Shown one piece after another: positions 1-7,512 of a stretch of 40,000 nucleotides of DNA. Numbering within the stretch: position 1 is the stretch's first letter; each line of letters opens with the position of its first letter. The stretch comes from Symbiodinium natans. Lineage: Eukaryota > Sar > Dinophyceae > Suessiales > Symbiodiniaceae. The stretch is from the NCBI GenBank assembly GCA_905221605.1, contig CAJNDS010000702.1:746406-786405 (forward strand), given 5' to 3'. The notes beneath the pieces were generated by a model. That model searched no databases and was not told the origin of the DNA. It was given only the letters and a program-made list of their open reading frames with translations. A program made the translations under genes and the position numbers.

Positions 1-447
1 ACCACAGCGAAGAAGATCAACTTGCGCACGCACACTTTTTCTTGCTACATCTTGCAACGGCTGCTATAGCATGGGCTTCGGGGTCTGGGGGTGTGTCAAA
101 GAAGTTGTGCGGTGAATCATGGCGCTTTTCAGAGCGCCCTTCCCTGGGGCAGCGCAACCGGTGGTGGCGGCTCGGCAGGAGTTCGGCGAGCATGTGCCAT
201 TAACTTTTCTAGGACCTGAAACATGTCTGGCACTTTGCTTTGAGTGATCCGCTTGGCAGTTCACGCGCTGCCATATTCTGCCCACATAACCAGGTGTCAC
301 GAACCGTCAGTCGGAAACCCGGAGCTCGACAGCCTCGTGCCGTTCGCACCGCCGTTTGTACCAGCGCTGTACGTACTCCAGACATCCCCCGCTTCATGTC
401 ACGTGGCTGAGGTCCGGTCCGCTTGTGTGAGACTGAGATCTGGCACC

Positions 448-483
448 TTGCGCAGCCTGTTGCGCAGCCTGTTGCGCAGCCTG
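448..483. repeat. 12-bp tandem repeat (TTGCGCAGCCTG)x3
   Basis: Three perfect 12-bp copies. The same three copies occur at 8401-8436 and 23420-23455; in copy 4 (near 31550-31590) the array has decayed. The length is a multiple of three, so it could lie in coding DNA, but no frame is supported. Confidence 0.85.
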
Positions 484-1470
484 CAGTCCTTCCCATATCA
501 CAGTCCCCAAGCACGAGGCCCACCATACGTGTGCGGTCGCAGACGCCGCCACGGATCAAGAGTGCGGCCCGCCTGCGTTTCAAGGCATGTGTTTCAAGGC
601 GGTCACAGAGAATTTGACTTGGAACCCGCCAAACTGGACCAAGGTCACTCGGTTCTGCGGCAATGCGGCTACCAAGACATGTCTTGCAGCAAGCAGCATC
701 TACAGTGACGACTGTGAAGTGCTTTGGGTCCTGACTGAGTGACTGGCGCCTGGGCCAGGAAAGGTCACCGTTTGTGACGCCGCGAAACGCCGGGGCCTTC
801 CTGGGCCCATCCCGGCCCATGACGTGCCAGCTCATGTGTGTTGTGTGAACTTTCGCGCCCTCTCAGGCCAAAGGCCATGATGAAAGGGCTGCGCTCTTGG
901 AGCCTTGCAAAGAGCGGAGCCTTTTGCTGCCATGGTTTCTGGCCGGAACTAGAGCTGAGGCTGCCAACCTGGCCAGCCTGACCCCAATGAAGGCCGGGAG
1001 CTTTAGCCGGGCCCGTTTTTGGCTTGGAGAGGTTGGGAGCCTCGCAGCCATCACAGCCATCACAGCCTTGAAAGTGAGGCCCAGAGGGTGGTCAAGGCGG
1101 TCAAGCCCGGACCGGCGGAAGCGCCACGGGCCCAGAACTGCAGGAGAAAATTGTCGTGGGCGGACGAGGCCAGCGTTTGTGGCCTGTGGTGGTACATTTG
1201 CAGTATCTTGACATGCAGGCCTCCGAAGTATTGTTTTGTTGCTACAGTAGCCTCTGCGCTCGCTTTGTTGCTGATGTTGTTGTTTGTTGTGCTTGAGCTA
1301 TTTGGAACCTGGTACCTGTTGCCTTGCTGTGCATACGGATGTGTACACTGCTTTGCAGTTGTGTAGAGGCTCGGACGCAAGGCCCCAGGCTTTAGAAACA
1401 TTGCAGTGGACGTGCCGAGGCCTCCCTTGCCGATGCTTCTGGGAGGGGAGGCCCGTGACATGAAAATCCT

Positions 1471-1545
1471 AAACCAGTCCTAAACCCTAAACCCTCAACC
1501 CTCAACCCTATAAAACCCTACAAACCCTAAGCCCTAAACACTACC
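1471..1545. repeat. Degenerate telomere-type tract in unit 1
   Basis: An imperfect run of CCCTAAA, CCCTCAA and CCCTATAAA words. Equivalent tracts sit at 9541-9606 and 24545-24612. In copy 4 the same position (about 32755-32780) carries the opposite orientation (TTTAGGG words). It lies just upstream of the first coiled-coil exons. Confidence 0.8.
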
Positions 1546-1648
1546 AACGCCTGGGTGAGGACGCCCGCAGATTTGAAGTTCAACCATCCAAAGCGGAGGC
1601 GGGTCGTTGGAGTATGCTAGCCTCCACCTTGGCTTCCCCAACATGCAG

Positions 1649-1933
1649 GTTCCGGTGACCACGGCCAGTGATGAGTACGTGGCAGCCCTCAAGAGTGAGT
1701 TCCAAGCAGCCCTGGTCCGTGTCTTACTGTCCGAGCCACCCGCGCCTCTACTTACTCATGGTGCCTGCATGTGGGAGGCACGGACCCTGGACAAGACGTC
1801 AGAGGAGAAGGCCTCTGATCAGTCTTGCCTTGCGGCAGCTCGCGTGGCGCTGGTGACAGCTCTGTTGCCGTACTCTCCCACGTTTGAGGCCGAGCTGCAG
1901 CAAGAACTTGCAAGCGCAGCGGCGGCTTCTCAG
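1649..1933 (+). CDS. Exon block 1 of copy 1
   Basis: The frame starting GTT-CCG after ACATGCAG reads V-P-V-T-x-A-S-D-E-Y-V-A-A-L-K-S-E-F-Q. Between copies most changes here are third-position synonymous (TAC/TAT, GCA/GCG, AGT/AGC, CGT/CGC, GCG/GCA). A three-base indel in copy 2 keeps the frame. The c-type exon 1778-1810 is shorter than later ones (11 codons). The d-type exon 1889-1933 reads A-E-L-Q-Q-E-L-A-S-A-A-A-A-S-Q. Whether an intron separates the first exon from 1778 is unclear. Confidence 0.7.
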
Positions 1934-4900
1934 GAGGGACCCTGCATTGAACACTAGCCGCTTGGTGTGACGTAGGTGTGCGCAGCATGACCGACACTGC
2001 CGAGGGAAAGTAGAAGCTGGCCCACGAGCTTGTTTGTCTTGTAGAGTCTTATAAGGCCTATATACAAGGGCCCGTGCGTGGGCTTGTCCGCTCCCATCGG
2101 CCACGCACAAAGTCCCTAAAGTCTGGCCCGTGGAGGAGTACTTGCGAGAGTTGGCTCGCAACCAGGCGGGGTGGCGTTGACAGCAAGGGGCTTCATCAAC
2201 AGAAGGCTCATGTGGGGAGGCCGACATGGCGCAGCTCAAAGAAGCAGTCGCCAGGCTCGAGGCGCTTCAGAAAGCGGGACCCGTCAAGTCTGCAAGCTGC
2301 ACCCCTACTTACCTGTAGCGCTTGCAGGCAAGGGATTTGGAGAAGACAGTGGCAAAAGAAAGCTGTTGGGCGGCGGAGAAGGCCTCTCTGGTCAATGGGA
2401 TAAGTGTTGTGGCTCCTGACGCAGGTCGCCGCTCTGTTGCGAACTCTCACTGTTTGAGGCCCAGCTACAGCAGGAGCTCGCGAGCTTCGCAGCGGCTTCT
2501 CAGGAGCGACCCCGCGCTTAGCATGATTGCGCAGGGCCTGAGCATGCATTTTGCGCGCCCGGGGCGCAGAAGTAATGCGCAGAAGCTGGCCCACGGCCGT
2601 TCTTTGTGGAGACTGACTTTGGGCACCCTTGCGTGGTTTTGTCCTGGATTGCATCCGCCACGCCAGAAGTCGAGTGCACTGTGTGTATCACGTGTATTTT
2701 TTGGAGGACTCCGCGCAGGAGCTGGCTCGGAACCAGGCGGTTTGGGGGGGGGAGGCTTGCAGCAACGCTTCATCAACGTGAGACTCCTGGGAGGCCGAGA
2801 GGGCCGAGCTCAAAGAAGCAGTGGCCAGGCTCGAGGCGCGCGCGTCAACGCTCACGCATCAAAGTTGCAATCTGCAGCTCTGCTTGGCGCTTACATGTGG
2901 GATGCACGACTTCTGGACGAGGTGGAGGCCAGGTGCTGGGCGGTGGAGAAGGCCTCTGATCATTTTGTGGCAGTTCCTGACACTGGCGATGTGACTGCTC
3001 TGTCACTTGCTGTTTCTTTGTTACTTGTGAGGCTGAGCTGCAACGAGAGCTCGCAAGCACCACGGCGGCTTCTCAGGAGCAACTTGTGCGTTTTGCAAAC
3101 GGGTGAGCCCTCTGACGTAGCAGCCAATCCTGGCACAGGGCCCGCACACGCATCTCGCCCATCAGGGGGGGGCCTCTTAAAATTTCCTGGCGGATGGGGG
3201 GGGGCTACCCCGAAGAACTTGCTTCATTTTCAGCTTCTTTTCCTATCTTGTTTAAGGGGTCAAGATTGCAAGTCCGATCCGAACTCGCCGTCAGTCCTAC
3301 ATGAGCACCTCCGCTCACCACACAGCGCACTCCGGGCTCCTACACAAACCCGCCGCCCAACCACTTTGTGTGACCATCTTTGTGGGCACAGGGCTGCGCA
3401 GATCTGTCGGCACGGGATGCTAAACCCTAAACCCTAAACCCTAAACCCTAAACCCTAAACCCTAAACCCTAAACCCTAAACCCTAAACCCTAAACCCTAA
3501 ACCCTAAACCCTAAACCCTAAACCCTCCCAAGACAAGTTAGAAGTTCCTTTCGCTATTCCGGAGCCGGAACCCCCGTGTGACGTAGCAGATCGTAGCAGC
3601 CAATCCTGGCACAGGGCCTGTGCACGCATCACACTCCCAGAAAGAAGTAGAAGCTGAACAGCGAGCAAGCCTGTCTTCGACCACAGTCTCAGGCTCAGCG
3701 CTTTTGCAAGGCTCCGCCCCCTCCCGGGTCTTATCTGCCACGCCCGAAGTCCTCAAAGCACGCGCGAACCGCACGTGGTCCGTGGAGGAGTACTTGCGGG
3801 AGCTGGCTGGCAACAAGGCAGCCATGGGACGTTTGTAGCAGGACTGCATCAACGGGAGACCTGACAGGCCGAAGTGGCAGCACTCAAAGAAGCAGTCGCT
3901 AGGCTTGAGGCGCGCGTGCCCCAAAGTACTTAGAGCATCAAAGTCATGCACCTCTACTTGGCCCCTGTGTGTGGGAGGCATGCGCTCAGGACAAGGCAGC
4001 TGCTCAAGAGAGCTGTTGGGTAGCCGAGAAGGCCGTTGATCCATGTGATTTTGTGGTTGCGCCTGGCTGTGGTGACTGCTCTGTTCTGTACTGCTGCGTT
4101 TGAGGCCGAGCTGCAGAGAGAGCTGGCAAGTGCAGCAGCGATTTTTCAGGAGCGACGTCCGCGTTTAGCAAGCAAGAGCTGATAGGTGTGAAGCAGCAGC
4201 CAGTCTTGGCACAAGGCGTGCGCACGCATCGCGCACCCAGGCTTTAAAGGCACCGGAGCTGAACAACCAGTCGGCGTTTAGTAGAAGCTGATTGGTGTGT
4301 GTGGGGCTCATGCGAGGCTCTGCCCGTTCCTGGATTCTGTCTGCCACGCCCAAAGTCCCCAAAGAGTGAATTGTGTGTGGCCCACTGTGGAGTGCTTGCA
4401 GGAGCTGGCTCGCAACCAGGCGGCCGTGGGACGCTTGTAGCAGGACTTTATGAACAGGAGAGACTCGTATGGGAGGCCGACATGGCGGAGCTCAAAGAAG
4501 CAGTCATGCGGCTTGAGGCGCGCGGGGCGTCAGCACCAGAGTTGCAACCTGCGCCTCATTTGTGCCTGCGTGTGGGAGGCAGATGCTCAGGACAAGGCAG
4601 CTGCTCAAGAGAGCTGCTGGGCAGCCGAGAAGGCCTTTGAACTTTGATCGATGTCATGTTGTGGTACTCGTAGCAGACCCTTGCTTTGTAGACTGCTCCG
4701 TTCGGAGCTGTCACGGTTGAGGCCCAGCTGCAGCAAGATCTCGCAAGCGCAGCAGCCGCTTTTCAGGAGAAACTGCTGCGTTTAGCAGCACGCGCGTCAC
4801 ATGTATGGAAGTTGGCAGTTTGACTCCTTTGCTGGCGGACTTTTTGCAATAATTTGTAATGCGCTCTCGTGTAGTTTCGTCCAGTCCCGGATTGCATGAG

Positions 4901-5367
4901 TTGAGAGTATCGCCCGTGCAGGAGTGCTCACAGGAGTTGGCTTGCCACCAGGCGGGGGGATCTGAGTTTTTCGCAACGGGGCGCAATCACGGGGAGTCTT
5001 GTCCGAGGCCAAGGTGGCGGAGCTGCAAGAGGCAGTCGCCAGCCTTCAGGCGCCCCTGCAAAACGGACACGGATCGCATGACACGCAAAGAAAATTTCTG
5101 TGACACGATGAAGTATAACCTATATCACCAGGAGGACGCATTGCGTTGCTGAATGTTGCTGATCCATGGCCCATGTTTCCTTTGCCTGTCCCGCGGGGCT
5201 GGCACGGGCTCAGGCCCATGTGAGGGAGCAGCACATCGCCCTGCTGAGCCTGCAAACCGAGCTCCACGAACCCAAGGCGCGCCGCAAAGCAGGATCCGAC
5301 ATCGGTTATTTCGTCCTTGTGGAGTTAGCTGACGCCGCAGGCGCAGGTCCACGAGGTGGCCAAGAAG
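1649..5367 (+). CDS. Micro-exon coiled-coil repeat gene, copy 1 (partial model)
   Basis: Proposed exons: 1649 to an unresolved end, 1778-1810, 1889-1933, 2136-2165, 2220-2261, 2328-2381, 2459-2503, 2707-2736, 2794-2835, 2904-2951 (acceptor unclear), 3032-3076, 3788-3817, 3868-3909, 3978-4031, 4105-4149, 4390-4419, 4476-4517, 4579-4632, 4722-4766, 4922-4951, 5008-5049, 5214-5276 and 5341-5367. Exons are bounded by AG|G on both sides; introns begin GC (after exon types a, b, c) or GA (after type d) and end AG, mostly 50-90 nt with some of 150-710 nt. All exon lengths are multiples of three, so introns are phase 0. Joined exons give a 57-residue repeat of 10+14+18+15 residues rich in E, A, L, K and Q, typical of a coiled coil. 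In-frame stops between exons vanish when the introns are removed. No catalytic domain is visible and I do not recognise the family. Transcript ends are unknown; exons near 6378 and 7123 probably belong to the same gene. Confidence 0.68.
2136..2503 (+). CDS. Exon block 2 of copy 1 (a-b-c-d)
   Basis: Exons 2136-2165 (E-Y-L-R-E-L-A-R-N-Q), 2220-2261 (A-D-M-A-Q-L-K-E-A-V-A-R-L-E), 2328-2381 (ends E-S-C-W-A-A-E-K) and 2459-2503 (A-Q-L-Q-Q-E-L-A-S-F-A-A-A-S-Q). Introns are 54, 66 and 77 nt, all GC-AG. Confidence 0.7.
2707..3076 (+). CDS. Exon block 3 of copy 1 (a-b-c-d)
   Basis: Exons 2707-2736 (D-S-A-Q-E-L-A-R-N-Q), 2794-2835, c-type 2904-2951 and 3032-3076 (A-E-L-Q-R-E-L-A-S-T-T-A-A-S-Q). The a-b intron holds a G run. 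The c-type exon has 16 codons and is preceded by GGGAT here and GGGAC in copies 2 and 3, not AG. Its true 5' end may instead be the GGAG at 2925-2928, which would leave an 8-codon exon. Confidence 0.6.
3196..3204. repeat. Poly-G tract, short allele (9 G)
   Basis: This run in the long intron after block 3 has 9 Gs here. The aligned site is 11297-11317 in copy 2 (21 bases with one A) and 26276-26308 in copy 3 (33 Gs). Confidence 0.85.
3421..3526. repeat. Interstitial telomere repeat, (CCCTAAA)~15
   Basis: An unbroken run of about 15 perfect 7-bp repeats, C-rich strand on top. Copies 2 and 3 have about 20 bp of unrelated sequence (near 11524-11540 and 26640-26660) between the same flanks, GGGATG on the left and AGACAAGTTAGAAGTT on the right. 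The tract therefore replaced a short sequence in copy 1 only. It lies in the long intron between blocks 3 and 4. Confidence 0.95.
3788..4149 (+). CDS. Exon block 4 of copy 1 (a-b-c-d)
   Basis: Exons 3788-3817 (E-Y-L-R-E-L-A-G-N-K), 3868-3909 (A-E-V-A-A-L-K-E-A-V-A-R-L-E), 3978-4031 (ends E-S-C-W-V-A-E-K) and 4105-4149 (A-E-L-Q-R-E-L-A-S-A-A-A-I-F-Q). Introns are 50, 68 and 73 nt. This is the clearest block: all boundaries are AG|G. Confidence 0.72.
4390..4766 (+). CDS. Exon block 5 of copy 1 (a-b-c-d)
   Basis: Exons 4390-4419, 4476-4517, 4579-4632 and 4722-4766. The first exon lacks an AG just before it (TG instead), so splicing may use the CAG at 4399-4401 and leave a six-codon exon E-L-A-R-N-Q. 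Compared with this block, copy 3 lacks one codon in the c exon and two codons in the d exon; both deletions keep the frame. Confidence 0.68.
4922..5367 (+). CDS. Exon block 6 and next two exons, copy 1
   Basis: Exons 4922-4951 (E-C-S-Q-E-L-A-C-H-Q), 5008-5049 (A-K-V-A-E-L-Q-E-A-V-A-S-L-Q), then 5214-5276 (21 codons, A-H-V-R-E-Q-H-I-A-L-L-S-L-Q-T-E-L-H-E-P-K, identical in all three copies apart from position) and 5341-5367 (A-Q-V-H-E-V-A-K-K). The c and d types are missing here, so the repeat is left and a unique coiled-coil tail begins. Confidence 0.65.
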
Positions 5368-6377
5368 GACTCCAACATACTCCAACCCCGACGGATGAGA
5401 CACTCTGTATCACTCTGTCCTCTGTCGCCGCACGTCGAAATACCCCTTCACATTAAAAAAATCGCGTCTTCGCGTTGGATCTCCCTCTCGTACTTGAGGC
5501 GACAGTTTCGTTGACGGCGTGCATGGTGTGAAATTGCATGACGTGCCTATAGGAGGAGCTCTGGGACGTCTCGGAATCCAGCCAATGCTCACCTTGCTCT
5601 GCGAGGCCAGCAGTTCGGGCGGTTCACTTGCAGTGGCAGGTGGTCGGAAGTGGGACTGCGAAAAGTAGCAGAATGCATCAGAACGCTGTCTGCAGGGCTT
5701 CGAGCTCCCACGACGCTGTGCTGCCGGGCGCCGTGCAGGAAGAGCTTGAAAGCCGCTTTTGGAGTACTGCCTCTAGGTTACAGATGCCACCAGCCTTCAA
5801 TCACTCTGCACGTTTGCTTTGACCGTGCCCGTGGTGTCCTCACAGGAGATACCGCAGCAGCCCGCGTCGTCTCGCAGAGCACCCGTGCCTTGACATACCT
5901 GACATGAAGTGTCGTGTGAGCCATGCATCTCGCCGTTCTGCCTACTGAATCGCTAAAAGCTTTACTGCCTAGGTGATCACACGGTGGCAGGATGCTGGGT
6001 TGTGGGGCCGTACCAAAGCATCCTTGCAAGACGGCCGCCTGGGGCAGGCGCGGAACGTTGTGTGTCGCGAGTGACTGCGAGTGATGTGAAGCAGATTGAT
6101 TGGGGTGTGGCTGGGTAGGCCAGCCATGGCTTGGAGCGGAAAGACAGCCTGGCGAAGGAGCAGTGTTGCCAGCGTTGCCCAGTGTTGCCCTTGCAGGTGA
6201 TCCTTTGGTTGAGATGGTCTCCAGTTTCGGCAGGACATGTTGCGGAAATACATTGAGCGGTATGGCAAAATCCCTGACCGTGCAGCACCTCGGCTTAGCA
6301 ACGCCCCCTCGCCCCCCCCGACCCCCCTCTCCACCCAGCGCATGGAGAGATCAAGCCGTGCTTTGTCTTTTGAGCAG
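5368..6377 (+). other. Intron-rich stretch with weak exon candidates, copy 1
   Basis: Candidate exons after CAG or TAG acceptors include one near 5553 (E-E-L-W-D-V-S-E), one near 5740 (E-E-L-E-S-R-F-W-S-T-A-S-R) and one near 6234 (D-M-L-R-K-Y-I-E-R-Y-G-K). They resemble coiled-coil or helical segments, but boundaries and phase are not fixed. The position equivalent to 5971-5972 is where the transposon sits in copy 2. A C-rich pyrimidine tract lies at about 6300-6335. Confidence 0.4.
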
Positions 6378-6497
6378 GCTTGTCGAACGCAGTGCACATG
6401 CTCATGCGGCCGCGCCAAGGACCAGCTCACAAAATTTGCCCAGAACATGCAGCAGTGCCTGCCCTTCGCCTGGGCACGCGATGTCCTGGCCACTTAG
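6378..6497 (+). CDS. 3' exon with Cys-rich start, copy 1
   Basis: It follows the acceptor TTTTGAGCAG and reads A-C-R-T-Q-C-T-C-S-C-G-R-A-K-D-Q-L-T-K and on through F-A-W-A-R-D-V-L-A-T to a TAG. Copy 1 differs from copies 2 and 3 at three bases (CGC/CGT, CTC/CTA, GCC/GCG), all synonymous in this frame, which supports coding. The exon may end at this stop or splice out before it. Function unknown. Confidence 0.6.
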   Translation, partial: ACRTQCTCSCGRAKDQLTKFAQNMQQCLPFAWARDVLAT

Positions 6498-6551
6498 CAG
6501 ACTTGGTGCTTGTTGTTTGTGTGATATTGTGTGATTCTCGGGGGACGGGGC

Positions 6552-6709
6552 GTCTCTATACCTGAAGAAGTCGAGCAACATCTTTCAACTCGAAGGATAA
6601 AAGCTCTCAAGGAAAGCCAGAAGAATCTTGATTTGATTTGGGCACGCTGGCGAGTTTTGCCCGATCTTTTTGGTTCTCGTCACCGGGTCCACATGCTCCC
6701 TAGAGACTA
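6552..6709 (+). CDS. Possible helical 3' exon, copy 1
   Basis: The frame from GTC-TCT-ATA reads V-S-I-P-E-E-V-E-Q-H-L-S-T-R-R and continues to a C-terminal H-R-V-H-M-L-P-R. Copies 2 and 3 lack 24 nt (8 codons) in the middle without a frame change. Copy 1 has an extra GACTAGA near 6703-6710 that brings in a stop; copies 2 and 3 read on to E-L-H-F-V-R-G-P-C. The exon limits are uncertain. Confidence 0.4.
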
Positions 6710-7122
6710 GAGAACTTCACTTTGTCCGTGGTCCTTGCTAGCAGCGAATGAGCTAGGGTGCTTTCTGGATCAGTCTTGAGGTTGTTTGGGGGGGCCAATG
6801 GGGGGGTATAGGAGCTGCTAAGAAAAGCGCGCAGAGTCCGAAAGTGGTGGTCAAATGAAGCCCGCTCAGGTTGTTCAAGTTTTTCCCCACCCTCGGTGTG
6901 GGGTTGTTAGATTTTCAAACTCAACTCTTCTCCTCGCCCGGAACTCTTCTCCTCGCCCGTTTACTCCTCGGTCCCAAGATTCTCCGAATTACCCAGCTCC
7001 AGAGCCTCCCTGGAGTGCCCAACCTCAGTGTCCCCGGAGTGCCCAGCTCCAGACTCTCCCTGGAGTGCCCAACCTGGAGCCCAACTCCCGGAGTGTCCCC
7101 ATTGTCGTATTTGCTGTGTCCA
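6710..7122. repeat. Degenerate ~25-27 bp minisatellite and flanks, copy 1
   Basis: From about 6985 to 7100 the sequence is built of words like CTGGAGTGCCCAACC and CAGAGTCTCC. Copies 2 (about 21915-22105) and 3 (about 30070-30262) have clearly longer arrays. Short G runs occur near 6789-6808. No exon is supported. Confidence 0.65.
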
Positions 7123-7404
7123 GATGTGCTCGATGCAGAAACTGCTCATGCAAGGCAGCTGCCTGATTCACGCGCCGGCAGCGTGCCGCCACACCTCGGC
7201 GACTCCAACGTGGAGGAGGCGCTTCGGCAATCGCCTCGCAGGGCGCGTAAAGCATTTGGGGCGCCGCCCCGATCCACGTCACACTTCATGACATCCAAGC
7301 CATTCCTTTCTTTGCACACTTGGGAGGCACCTTTACCGGCACCGCGGATTGCCGCTAAGCAGCAAGGATTGCACAGCACCAGGAGTCGAAGACATGCGCC
7401 GTGA
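7123..7404 (+). CDS. Conserved 3' exon (D-V-L-D-A-E-T-A-H...), copy 1
   Basis: The frame runs from GAT at 7123, after the acceptor-like GTGTCCAG, to TGA at 7402-7404. It includes G-S-V-P-P-H-L-G-D-S-N-V-E-E-A-L-R-Q-S-P. In the core the three copies differ at six sites, five of them synonymous third positions (TCC/TCT, GAG/GAA, CCT/CCG, CGT/CGG, TTT/TTC) and one A/V. That pattern is strong evidence for selection on this frame. The exon may really end at the GAG|GC at 7324-7328 and join 7443, by the same AG|GC rule as upstream. Function unknown. Confidence 0.65.
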   Translation, partial: DVLDAETAHARQLPDSRAGSVPPHLGDSNVEEALRQSPRRARKAFGAPPRSTSHFMTSKPFLSLHTWEAPLPAPRIAAKQQGLHSTRSRRHAP

Positions 7405-7442
7405 TGCAATGCATTGCTGTGACATGCATTTCCCGCCCCCAG

Positions 7443-7512
7443 GCCTTGCAGAGCGCGTGGCCTCCGAGCGGCAAGCTGCGAGCCGCAAAAAAGACGCATC
7501 GTTGCAGCCCAG
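7443..7512 (+). CDS. Short exon near unit end, copy 1
   Basis: 70 nt bounded by a good acceptor (TTTCCCGCCCCCAG) and a GT donor context (CAGCCCAG|GTTC), present in all copies. Two frames are open: one reads L-A-E-R-V-A-S-E-R-Q-A-A-S-R, the other A-L-Q-S-A-W-P-P-S-G. It may be the last detectable exon of the gene. Confidence 0.45.

Larger units (their letters stand above)
1..1648. other. 5' part of unit 1, no exon resolved
   Basis: This stretch is well conserved in all copies, but I could not fix a reading frame. ORFs of 100-200 codons occur on both strands, but their frames are not kept between copies; for example a one-base difference near 627 shifts the frame in copies 2 and 4. A hydrophobic stretch (SALALLLMLLFVVL) near 1250-1300 is partly conserved in copies 2 and 4 and could be a membrane segment or chance. 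The gene's promoter, start codon or first exons may lie here; none can be named from the sequence. Confidence 0.5.

Noticed and set aside
209-835. 208-codon minus-strand ORF, repeated in copy 3
   Set aside because: The frame is broken in copies 2 and 4 and the composition is that of GC-rich noncoding sequence.
2166-2219. Ultra-short GT-AG introns of 13-16 nt
   Set aside because: Some copies show GTGGGACGCTTGTAG or GTGAGACTCCTGGCAG between exon pieces, which looked like 15-16 nt introns. The longer AG|GC...AG|G reading explains every block with one rule and keeps exon lengths constant.
2322-3437. 371-codon + strand ORF
   Set aside because: It reads one true c-type exon in frame and then runs through introns, and it ends in the telomere patch. 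It is not kept in copies 2 and 3.
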